Origin: Ascarosepion bandense
Lineage: Eukaryota > Mollusca > Cephalopoda > Sepiida > Sepiidae
DNA: 64,000 bases
Reading direction: 5' to 3'
Assembly: GCA_037127315.1 (NCBI GenBank)
Contig: JBBBDQ010001271.1
Coordinates: 2,398,001 to 2,462,000, forward strand
A model generated the notes under the pieces. That model was not told the origin of the DNA. It made no database searches and saw only the letters and a list, made by a program, of their open reading frames with translations. The translations under genes and the position numbers were made by a program. Shown in pieces: positions 54,685 to 64,000 of this stretch (within the stretch, counting starts at the first letter, position 1; every line of letters starts with the position of its first letter).

Positions 54685-54865
54685 AAATTACATTATTTAC
54701 ATTTGGATTAATGTTCTCATCTTTGTTGTTATTAGCGCAATGTTTTGGCTGTTGTTTCATTTGACCTTCTTCAGGTATGTATTGATCAATGCTGCCACAA
54801 ATTGTAATTTTGGATGGTCAAAATATATTTACACTATTTATATTTGGACTATTGTTCTTGCCAAA
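54685..54865 (+). repeat. Repeat F, copy 7
   Basis: Starts ATTACATTATTTACATTTGG. Minus-strand motif CTGAAGAAGGTC at about 54774-54763. A second short F start occurs at 54826-54862. Confidence 0.65.
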
Positions 54866-55134
54866 ATCTATATTTATACCTCACACACACACAAACATGT
54901 GCAAAGTGAAAAGTTTAATTTTGACATGGTTGATCCTTCAGAATTTCATTAGACTAAATTTATTTTGTTTGTACAACTTTACATGTGTATGACTCGAGGG
55001 GTGCTGGGAATATTAGATTTTTTTTTATATCTAGAGTTTTTTTCATTTTCTTACCATCACTTTTGTTAGTAGGTACCCCACACCATAAAAATATAGGATC
55101 TGTTTAGAATAGTGAAAAGTTGTAAAAGCTAGGG

Positions 55135-55612
55135 TGCAAATTTACTGTGGATGTCTTTGTGATCAAGACACTCACTTGTTTTTTTATGTTGTAGTGAATT
55201 ATGTTCTCTTTCGATCAGAGTATCATTTTTATGTCAAAATTGCGATCAGTCTCATTACTATGGAGGTCTTTGTGATCAAAACTCTCTCTAAGCATTTATG
55301 TTGTAGTGAAATATTTTCTCCTTTGATCAGGACACTCTCTAGTTATTTATGTTGTAGTGAATTATATTCTCCTTTGAGTAGAGTATTATTTTTATGTTAA
55401 AATTGTGGTCAGTCTCATTACTACGGAGGCCATTGTGATCAAAGCACTCTCTAATCATTTATGTTGTAGTGAAATATTTTCTCTTTTGATCAGAGTATCA
55501 TTTTTATGTCAAAATTTTGGTCAGTCTCATTGCTGTGGATGTCTTTGTGATCAAGGCACTCTCTAATCATTTATATTGTAGTGAATTATTTTCTTTGATC
55601 AGAATGAATCTC
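55135..55612 (+). repeat. Tandem array, unit about 112 bp
   Basis: Units start (TACTGTGGATGTCTTTGTGA-like) at 55143, 55256, 55419 and 55531. The third spacing is 163 bp because about 50 bp (CACTCTCTA...TTTGATCAG) is duplicated inside that unit. Last unit partial. Confidence 0.85.
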
Positions 55613-56860
55613 TCACATGATCTTTAAACATCTAAGAATATATGGTAAAAATATAAAAATTTTCTTTAACTGTCTAACTGGTCTGCTAATGTCATGAAAC
55701 TAGGTAACATGGAATGAATATGGTTTCTCCACAAAAGTAATCTATTAGGTTAGAAATGACAAGAAAACTCATTTGCTACTTTTATAAGTGAGAATCTCTC
55801 AAAGTGGACAGCTTTTTGCATTTTGAATATTTTCAGGTCCTTAAAAAATCTAAGTACATAAAATATACCTAAGCTGTTTGTATTTTTATAATCTAAAGTA
55901 AATATTTACTATTATCATCAAATTGTAAATGTGTTCATGCAATATCTTTGGAGTTATGAATATCAGAAATTCATTGCAAGCCTTACTTAGCAAAATACAA
56001 AAAAGGCAGTAAAATTTCCAGATGCTCTGATTTTAAAACTATTAAGTATATTGATTTAATATTTGTGCTTTATCAATAAATTTGATCAAGAAACAACTGA
56101 ATTTTCCCAGATTTTTCTTAAATGGTCACTTAAGACTGCTGATTCATTTGCAATGGAATGATCCATATGTATGTATTCCTAACCTGTTTGCTCACAAATG
56201 CATCTTCTTACAAACACTGTAATATATTTTTTACATTTTCAGGATTGAAAAAGTGTTACCAGATTTGATATCACTGCCTGTAACACCTGTGTAACTGTGC
56301 TTCACCAACTAAGCACATTTAATGTTTTCTACTTTCGCTTTGCTTATAATACAAACTTCATTCATTGAACCAGATACAAAAAATTCCCAATTCACCAGAA
56401 ATACATAAATATTTCATATTTCACAACTCCTATATTAAGGAAAATGATTTTCATACATTTGTAATGCTCAACCACAAACCCTTAATTTTCATGCTCTTTT
56501 TCATTATAATAGATAATAACTACTTGTGCAATTATTTCAGGTAAGTTAAAATTGAAAGTTGAATAAAAGCCATCAGTCTTTTATGCATTAAATTTCCCAT
56601 TAAGTATTTTGATCACTGAAAAATTCCATGTAAATATATGTCTTAATTCTATTGTCTTTTCAAAAATGTCCTCACAAGATGTTAGAAAAAACAAAAAATA
56701 AAATAGACTTTTATTGCTTGGTTTTATATTTTTAAAATGATGTATTATGATTCAAATAGCTTGTAAGAAAAGAAATTCATGACCAATTTGAATGAAATGA
56801 TATAAAGGAAAAATATCCTGATTGAAAATGGATAAAAAAAATATTTTTAAAAAAAGAAAA
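55613..56860. other. Unassigned AT-rich sequence
   Basis: Nothing recognised. Confidence 0.45.
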
Positions 56861-56864
56861 AGAG

Positions 56865-57155
56865 AAAGCACAATTGAAGTTACTAGATTTAACTATGAGT
56901 TTTATGCTAACAGTTTCTTCTCTCATGTTTCTCGCTGGTGGAATTCTCTTCCAACCGCTTGCTTCCTAGTCAAATTTGACATTCAAAAATTTAAAAGCAA
57001 AGCCAGCCATTATCTTCTATCTTCTTAATTTCTGTTCTTTTATCTCCTTATTAATGTTTGTTTTCTTTTTTCATATTCTCTCACATTCAGTCTCCCCACC
57101 TTAAATCTTAGTGGCTTCATTACCTTGAATAGGGTGAAATGACTTTAAAAAAAGC
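56865..57155 (+). mobile_element. CR1/L2-like LINE, 3' fragment
   Basis: Reads TRFNYEFYANSFFSHVSRWW, then NSLPTACFLVKFDIQKFKSK and a stop. The tail is TTGAATAGGGTGAAATGACT and an A run. The C-terminal frame is intact for about 50 codons; most like the copy at 265-725. Confidence 0.8.
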
Positions 57156-57261
57156 ACAACATTTTAAATATGTTAGACATCATCAAAAAGATAGCATGTA
57201 TTTTCCAAACCAATATGCTTAAGCAATTGTATTCCTATAATGTCATTTGGCAATTGACATT

Positions 57262-57505
57262 TTTTTTTAATCGTATCACCTCAAGCAAGGCAGTAATGTC
57301 ACTGATGTGCAGGGGGTTACATAAGAGTAAAAAGATTAAGTAGAAGAGAGTGAAGAGGAAGACGAACCAGTTAGAAAGGAGCAAGAGAAGGATGGGAATA
57401 CAGGTGTGATGACAGTTGCAAAGGTGGAGAGAAAGGAAAGGATATACGGGGTGGTGAAAGAACTAGAGTCAAGTGGTTAACATGAGTATTGACATTGTAC
57501 TATTA
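57262..57505 (-). mobile_element. CR1/L2-like LINE 3' UTR fragment
   Basis: The + strand begins TTTTTTTTTAATCGTATCAC and contains CTGATGTGCAGGGGGTTACA. It stops in TATTGACATTGTAC, so only the UTR is present. Closely matches the UTR of 49378-50345. Confidence 0.75.
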
Positions 57506-57734
57506 CTGTGAAATATATATATGCAAGATCATCTTTACATGTGAATTCTTGATCATCTCATGAACCAACTGACAAGAAGATAACTGGCAAGTGAAAAACA
57601 ATACATGGATGATTGAGATTTTCTTTTAGAAATACTATTTTCATGAACTTGCACAACTGGTTGCTGAAGACATTATGAAACTATTCTTATTTATTTGTTT
57701 AAAGTTAAAAATTGAAGAAAATAATAGCTTTGTT

Positions 57735-58250
57735 TATTCTTCTTCTTCTTCTTCTATATGCCCTGTCCCTTCAGGATGTAGGCAATCATGGCTTTCCCTG
57801 TCTCCCTATCCCTGGTGGCTCTTAGCATGCCTTCTGTTACACCATGCAACCCTTGTTCCATCATCCACCTGATTAGGTCCTTCAAATATGTTATCTGCTG
57901 CTCTCCTCTGTCTCTTTTTCCATCTATCTGACCTGTTAGTATCAGGTTCTCCAAGCCCTCTTTCCTAATTGCATGTCCCAGGAACTTCAGCTGTCTCTTC
58001 CTGATGCTCAGTATTAATTTCCTTTTCGTTTCCATCATTTCCAAAACCTCATCATTGCTCACGTGCTCGATCCATGATATTCACAGCATCCTTCTGTAGA
58101 ACTACATTTCAGTTGCTTCAAGTTTTTTCTTCATCTTTGATGATATTGTACAGTATTCACTGATATATTGAAGAACTGACAACACATAGCAATCCAGTAC
58201 TCTCTTCTTTGTTTCTAGTGAAATTGCTCTGTTTCTTAATACAAGGCCTA
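57735..58250 (-). mobile_element. RTE-like LINE C-terminal domain, intact frame
   Basis: The 102-codon minus-strand frame 58062-57754 reads MSNDEVLEMMETKRKLILSI, then RKRQLKFLGHAIRKEGLENL, ILTGQIDGKRDRGEQQITYL and ETGKAMIAYILKGQGI with the normal stop. The (TTC)n tail on the + strand is at 57738-57753. Upstream, the WFYRR region continues in another frame to about 58250. Relatively young. Confidence 0.85.
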
Positions 58251-58746
58251 AAATAGACTCAAAATAGAGAGGGAGGTAATGTGGATGTTGTTAGGGTAGA
58301 TAAGGTTTGAGCATAGGTTGCATATTATGAGAATAGTGAGGAGAGATTTTTTTTTTTTACACTGATGTTTGCACTTTAAAAGGCTGAAGATAGAGGGTTA
58401 GAAAATAAAAGGTATAGTTTTTGGGGATATGTTGGAAATATAATAATAACCCTAGACTTGAATTGGTTAAAATTGTAGTGAAGCATCTCTTTGGGAGTTC
58501 ATTCCACATTGTAACAGTTCTGGAGAAGAAATGGTCTTTCTACAAGAAATTTACTTGTAACCAATGGAATATGATGAGAATCAATTGGAGTCTGCTGAGT
58601 ATCTGGCATGATGGGCCCAAACTGTAAATGTCTGCCAAAACATCTTTCATGAAAAAAAGTTAAAGAGTAGCAAGAGGCTCGCAACCTTTCATCTGCAAGA
58701 AAGAGTTTGAAGAGTAGAAAACAGGTCATTATTCCTCATATAAATA
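58251..58746. other. Unassigned sequence
   Basis: Frames at 58421-58627 (+) and 58499-58729 (-) overlap and show no family. Confidence 0.45.
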
Positions 58747-59034
58747 AAGTCAGTTAAGTGCCATACGTGATACACACTTTGGGAGATCATGTCTTGAAAG
58801 AGACATGACTGACTGGGCAGAAGATTATCCTGCAGTAGGTTGCTATTACTTTCTGCAGTAGACTGATTACCAGCCAAGGCTATAGAACCCAATCTGTTCT
58901 ATTATTTAACCCATAACTGGAAAGAAGAGACAGATTAATACCTTTTCCAAGGGTATTTGTGCAAGGAATTCAACTGAAATTCTAACTTGGCTCCTCAATT
59001 TGTTGTTCCCAACGAATATCCACTGCACCACAAA
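58747..59034 (-). mobile_element. tRNA-derived SINE
   Basis: Reverse orientation with tail (AGTCAGTTAAGTGCCATACG), hairpin 58788-58807 containing a T-G pair (CATGTCTT/GAGACATG), body and head to GAATATCCACTGCACCAC. The B box is decayed. Confidence 0.85.
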
Positions 59035-59214
59035 AGACCTAAATTGTAATATCTTTGAATTTTTTTAAAAAATGATTACAACTGAATTTATTATTTAGAA
59101 AAATTTTCTTTGTTATTTTGTTTAACATGGCCTTATATTAAAATATTGATGTCCTACATCAATTTCATAATTGAATAATTTGAGCGGATACTAATGATGA
59201 ACCCATTTAGCAAA

Positions 59215-59420
59215 TTGCTTACATTATTTTTATTGTTCACACTGTTATCCTCATTATGTTGCCATGTTCCCGATGTTTCAGCTGTTGTATGTTCTGACCT
59301 TCTTCAGGCAATTGAAATTTTAAACTGATCTCTCTATTTTGTTCACTGGGGTAGATAGTTCTCATTCCAGGAGTCATGCCACTTCTGAATGTCTCAGTTA
59401 TCTCCAATTAATTCAACTAA
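59215..59420 (+). repeat. Repeat F, copy 8
   Basis: CTTACATTATTTTTATTGTT, then (minus strand) CTGAAGAAGGTC...GCTGAAACATC, then GTTCACTGGGGTAGATAGTT and GTCTCAGTTATCTCC-like body, as in copy 5. Confidence 0.65.
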
Positions 59421-59440
59421 TACGTCTTCTAAAATGATAG

Positions 59441-59472
<32 letters not shown>
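59441..59472. repeat. (TA)n microsatellite
   Basis: About 15 TA units. A second short run lies at 59583-59595. Confidence 0.95.
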
Positions 59473-59474
<2 letters not shown>

Positions 59475-59789
59475 ATGTACCTACCATTGAGTATCTTAGA
59501 TTAACACATAAGAAAAAAAGGAAAAATAATCTAAACTCCCACAAATAAATGCATGATAGTCTTTATTATAAGAGAGAAAATTATATATATATATTTCTTC
59601 ACTATATGCCAACATAATTATTTCAAACAGTTAAAATAATAAGGCACTGTTAAAGAGCAAATATGTGGCAAGAGCTTTCATAACTAGCAGAATAGAGAAT
59701 GAACTGAGCCAACGCTACCTAGGTATTGTCTCTTCTCTAATAAACTGAGCTGATGCTGCTTTGCTATTGTTTCTCTCTTCATGAGTGTG
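59473..59789. other. Unassigned sequence
   Basis: Nothing recognised up to the 5' truncation of the LINE. Confidence 0.45.
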
Positions 59790-61083
59790 ACAGGAAAGAA
59801 ATAAGAATGGCAAAGCCCGAACCGTTGCCTTGGATATCTCCAAAGCGTTCGACAGGGTCTGGCACGCTCGCCTCTTATGCAAAATGCGGAGCTACGGGAT
59901 AACTGGACACCTGTTTGACCTCATCCAGTCATTCCTCTCTAATCGCACATTGAAGGTAGTATTAAATGGGCATGCCTCCCAAAACTACCATACGAACGCG
60001 GACATCCCTCAAGGTTCTATCCTAGGTCCCACACTCTTTCTGATATACATTAATGATCTCCCCAACGCCATTAGATCCTAAGTAGGCATGTACGCTGATG
60101 ACACAACAATCTACTCTTGCATCGATCAAAAACCAGGTGTGGGCGACAAAGCAAACCTCGCTGCCGAGCTTGAAAAGGACCTCCAATCCGTAGTGGCCTG
60201 GAGTAGGAAATGTCTAGTAAATTTCAATGCTTCTAAAATGAAGCTGTTATCAACTAACCACCATAGACAATCGCATCTACCTCCAATTAGCATGGGACAG
60301 GCTTGCCTCCCAGAGAGTAAAACACTACGCCTCCTTGGCCTTACATTTTTGGCAGACCTCAAATGTAATGACTATATCGAATCCATTGCCAAATCTGCCG
60401 CTATGAAAGTTGGCTCTCTGTGCAGGGCCCAGAAGTTTTTCTCACCTGAATCTATCCTGCACATATACAAATCTACCATCCGCCCATGTATTGAATACTG
60501 CTGCCATATCTGGTTGGGTGCCACTGCTGCTCTCCTTGGGCTTCTTGACAAAATACAAAGGAGGGTCTGTAACGTGGTTTATACTGACTTGGCAGACCGG
60601 CTGCAACCACACTCTCACTGGCATGATGTGGCTTTCCTGTGCCTCTTCTACAAGTACTTTCATGGCTTCTGCTCTGATGAACTTAGATCACTGGTGTCGC
60701 CTAAGCACGAATTTGCACAAGACACTAGATTAGCAACTAGATCCCACCCTTTTAAAGTTAAACAGATAAGATGTAACCATAAATTCTACTCCAACAGCTT
60801 CTTTTCTCACGCTTCCTGCCTGTGGAATTCCCTTCCACAAGTCTGCTTCCCGACAGCTACAATCTCCAGGTGTTTAAATGTAGGGTCAATAGACACCTCC
60901 TATCACACTAACTCCCAATTATTCTCAGAACACTCTCATTTACCCAACCCTCATTCTCGGTATCCTTACCCGCCTATCACCCACCTTCTGACATTTCCTA
61001 TATTTAACCATCCTTTCTCCACTCTATGTAGCCCACTGCACAGTAGTGGCAATGACATGCCTTGCTCAGGGTAAAACGCTTAT

Positions 61084-61084
<1 letters not shown>
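59790..61084 (+). mobile_element. CR1/L2-like LINE, reverse transcriptase and 3' end
   Basis: Best copy of the family. The frame from about 59797 reads RTVALDISKAFDRVWHARLL (RT motif A with its catalytic Asp), SFLSNRTLKVVLNGH, IPQGSILGPTLFLIYINDLP (motif B), then a TAA at 60079-60081 and, in the same frame, MYADDTTIYSC (the YADD box, 60088 on). It continues through ESKTLRLLGLTFLADLK, ESILHIYKSTIRPCIEYCCH and FYKYFHGFCSDELRSL to CFP at about 60850, where one base is missing. After this the frame is wrong to a stop at 61074. The endonuclease and the first half of the RT are lost by 5' truncation. The 3' UTR ends CTCAGGGTAAAACGCTTATA against (TA)n. It resembles CR1, L2 and jockey RTs; the clade needs a tree. 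Confidence 0.9.
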
Positions 61085-61086
<2 letters not shown>

Positions 61087-61129
<43 letters not shown>

Positions 61130-61130
61130 A
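61087..61130. repeat. (TA)n(CA)n microsatellite at LINE 3' end
   Basis: Starts directly after the LINE tail. Confidence 0.95.
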
Positions 61131-61839
61131 ATAAATACACAACGTTCTATATTATAATAGAGAGGATGACTGGTATTTCTTTTATCTGAATTTTAATGAG
61201 ATTTAATTTAAAATTAGTTGCTTTTTACTATGTTAGTTTACTCATTATAGAAGCCTGACAGTCTAAGTAATTGTGATAAAAATATGAAAGAATTTTCCAA
61301 AATTAATAATTCATGGTAATGCTGCATCTTACAAAGCTTTGATTTTATATGACTACTATTAATATAACAAGTATCTAAAAATGTCATGACAAAGTGCTGA
61401 GCAATTAAAAAAAATTACAAATTAGTTTAAGAGTTAGATTTGATCTTCTGTCAAATATAAAAATCATTGTCAGCTGAATTGGAAGAATAGATATGATACA
61501 CAGGCAGGTTTCTTGTGGTAAAAGGAATGTGAGTTTGAACTTGGCCAAGTGCTTAATCTTTATTTATAATTTATTCATAGACTCATTCTATGAGTGAATA
61601 CAATGAAAAGCAATTAAAATTATGATGAAAGAAATGCTAGACAAAAATTAATGGTGCTTGATCAATGTATGAACCAAATACTACTTGAAGTAAATTTCAG
61701 AAACTTTGAGAATTGGTATGCAAATTATATCAACAATGGAGGCAGCCATGCTTAACCCTTAACATTAAATATCAATTGATGCTTCACTAGATATCATCAG
61801 TTGATGAATTAAATTTCTCAAATGATACAAGTATTATTT
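61131..61839. other. Unassigned AT-rich sequence
   Basis: Nothing recognised. Confidence 0.45.
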
Positions 61840-62060
61840 ATTCATAATTTAGGTCTTAATGAATAGTTGGCTAAGGTCTCTAAGATTCACATGGTTTGAT
61901 CATTTCTTGGAGTATTTGCCTGCAAATGAATCTGGAAGAACAAGTCAAATGCAGTGGTATGTCTGCATATGTGATTTTTAAAGAAAAAAGGGGCAAAATA
62001 TGGTGGCAACTTGAAGCAAAGAATGCACAACTTTATTATGCATAGAATGCTTCAATGAGT
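61840..62060 (+). mobile_element. Possible piggyBac-type transposase C-terminal relic
   Basis: One + frame reads DHFLEYLPANESGRTSQMQW, then YVCICDF, stops, then KECTTLLCIECFNECQ. The order HF-x-P, C-x2-C, C-x4-C-x2-CF fits the Cys-rich end of piggyBac-type transposases. Two in-frame stops and no visible terminal repeats. Could be chance over so short a span. Confidence 0.4.
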
Positions 62061-63038
62061 GTCAGCTGGTTAAAATATTAATTTTAGAAACCAGATATTT
62101 ATTCCAATTTATGGTATAGATGAGGTTAAGATAATAAATGAATAATGGCCAGGTTTTATTAACTATACCACCATTTTTATTTTTGACTCCATAAGGTTTA
62201 CATCTTTTATTACATGTGAATGATTATCATTTCTCCCCTTTAGTGTTTTGATATATTTCTTGTATTTTATTGTAGTATTCATATGAATGTTCATTATTAT
62301 ATATTTATTCTTGTGTTGAGGTTATAAAGAGTTTTTCTTCTATGTATATTCATGTAAATATAGCATATTTGTTCCTCTATGTGTTTGTCAAGTGAAATGT
62401 AGTATTATATTCTGGGTATTTGAGTATGTGGATTGTACTCTTGAATTCATTCCCCATTTTTTTGTATATTCTTTTTGTGAAGATTATTCAAGTACATCTC
62501 TGGTTTGCACAAAGGTAGTCTTCCTTTGGCTGGTTGATGTGTTAATTGAATCTTTGACGGCTGAGTAAAACTCCACATGCATGATGGGCAAACTGTGGAC
62601 CAATCCTCTATGCATGTGTTCACTGTTCTTTTTATATTTACTTAATGCCTACACATTTCTGATTTAATTTGATGGAAGTGTTAGTCATTGGTTGATTTTC
62701 ACATGATGTCAGTTGACTACATAAGCTATGTCTGGATTATATCTAGGTTACCGGAAATACAGAAGAATAGAAAGAGGGAAAGAATCTATGTGTTGAAAGA
62801 AAAAGAGAGAAAGTTTCTCTGTCACTTTATTAGTAAAGAGAAATGGGTATATTTCAATACACTTTACTACTACCTATTCACCACAACTTCTATTATTTCC
62901 TTAATTTTATAATCTACCTGAATTAAAATATTATTTTTGATATTTTTATAAATCATTAAAGTCAAAATAAGGCTGAAAAATGCTTTTCTTTTTTTGTTAT
63001 TCATTTGGCATGAAGTCATTCAATCTTTACTCGCTGTT
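62061..63038. other. Unassigned AT-rich sequence
   Basis: Nothing recognised. The 74-codon frame at 62688-62912 has no family. Confidence 0.45.
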
Positions 63039-63052
63039 TAAGGGTTAAAGGT

Positions 63053-63359
63053 CAGTCAGTTAAGTGCCATACGTGATACACGCTTAGGCGATCATGTCTC
63101 AAAAGAGACATGACTGACTGGGCAGAACATTATCCCGCAGTGGGTTGCCATTGCTTTCTGCGGTAGACTGGTTGCTGACCAAGGCTATAGAACCCAATCT
63201 GTCCTGCTATTTAACCCATAACTGGAAGGAAGAGACGGATTACTACCTTTCCCAAGGGTATTTGTGCATAAGTGAATACAATGGATTCAAATGGAATTCG
63301 AACTCAGCTCCCCAGTTTCTCGTTTCGAGTTGATATCCACTGTACCACAACGCACATCC
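63053..63359 (-). mobile_element. tRNA-derived SINE, full length with perfect target duplication
   Basis: Reverse orientation: tail (CAGTCAGTTAAGTGCCATAC), perfect hairpin CATGTCTC/GAGACATG with an AAAA loop (63093-63112), body, B box region (GAATTCGAACTCAGCTCC) and head (ATCCACTGTACCACAACGCA). It is bounded by exact 14-bp direct repeats, TAAGGGTTAAAGGT, at 63039-63052 and 63360-63373. Confidence 0.9.
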
Positions 63360-63373
63360 TAAGGGTTAAAGGT

Positions 63374-63795
63374 AGATAGCAAAAAATGATACTTAAAATA
63401 AAGCCTTTATATATCAATTTCATATAAATCTGTAGATATTTAATTTCTGAAATCTGACACAAGATTAATGATTAGTATATAGCAAGTGTATTTTTAATGT
63501 TTCATGGCAAAAAAAATGATGATAATGATTAGTATCTGTCTTATTTCCTTCGAAATACACTAAAAGGACAAGAGGGATTGAGTGGAGGGAAAAATAACAA
63601 GTTCTATTTGGCACTGAATCAAATAAAAAAAAAAAGAAGTGAAAAAATCTATAATCAAGAAGAAAAAAATAAAGACAGAAGAAAGCTCTGCTAAAAACAA
63701 GTGTTGTCTAATCATGGGTCAAGATTTAGCTAAGATGGTCACTTGGTGTTACTAGTGCCAAAAATTTGCTTTACTGTCCCTCTTAGCCTTTTAAG

Positions 63796-63837
<42 letters not shown>

Positions 63838-64000
63838 TTGTTGAGTTCTACCATCAAAAAAATAAAGTTCAATCACACTGAACTGACTTAAGACAAAAGA
63901 CAGGCAGTGAAAATATCAAGTTAATTTGGTCATCTGGTTGAAGATTCAAGCAAACTTTGTAGTTTTGATCTTTATCCAAATCCAAGAACTTTCTCAGGTA
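63374..64000. other. Unassigned AT-rich sequence with a (CT)n(CA)n run
   Basis: Composite CT/CA microsatellite at 63796-63837. Otherwise nothing recognised. Confidence 0.5.

Noticed and set aside
1..64000. Bacterial or organelle origin
   Set aside because: SINEs, LINEs, PLEs, long microsatellites and the absence of dense genes exclude it.

Overview
This is AT-rich animal nuclear DNA that behaves as repeat-filled intergenic or intronic sequence. I find no host protein-coding gene, intact tRNA or intact rRNA. Almost everything recognisable is a mobile element in some state of decay. The mix is: two LINE families, a tRNA-derived SINE with a conserved tail, Penelope-like elements (PLEs), Helitrons, Tc1/mariner, hAT, pogo and piggyBac relics, a Ty3-like pol relic, fold-back repeats and many (TA)n tracts. 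Together with the very long TA tracts this fits a mollusc, most likely an octopus-type cephalopod. That assignment is inference from repeat style and memory, not from a search.

Layout. 0-10 kb: CR1/L2-like LINE tails, two non-autonomous Helitrons, two PLE 3' ends that carry a hammerhead ribozyme fold, and several fold-back repeats. 10-20 kb: mostly unassigned AT-rich DNA, a decayed full-length 5S rRNA copy joined to a tRNA-type SINE, and an RTE-like LINE with a twin-priming type inversion at 19.4-19.9 kb. 20-32 kb: fold-back repeats (one with 38/40 matching arms), a pogo-like MITE, nested LINE/SINE insertions and tandem RTE-like fragments. 32-40 kb: a Ty3-like RNase H-integrase relic, a 26-copy 31-bp minisatellite open in all three forward frames, a third Helitron, a 27-bp minisatellite and a hAT-type MITE with an 8-bp target duplication. 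40-51 kb: two kinds of PLE GIY-YIG endonuclease relic, a second hammerhead-bearing PLE end, Tc1 and mariner relics, and three long LINE copies. 51-64 kb: RTE-like fragments, a 112-bp tandem array, the best preserved LINE reverse transcriptase (59.8-61.1 kb, one stop and one frameshift), a piggyBac-like relic and a SINE with a perfect 14-bp target duplication.

The RTE-like family ends in a (GAA)n-type tail and encodes an RT plus a conserved C-terminal domain. The CR1/L2-like family ends near a short motif like GGGTGAAATGATTAAA. The SINE has a pol III B-box head, a conserved body, an 8-bp hairpin near its end and a terminal ACTGACTGAC-like repeat.

The most interesting signals are the PLE hammerhead ribozymes with complete stems I, II and III, the three Helitron copies with diagnostic ends, the twin-priming inversion with a 13-bp junction palindrome, the 5S/tRNA composite, and the 31-bp array.
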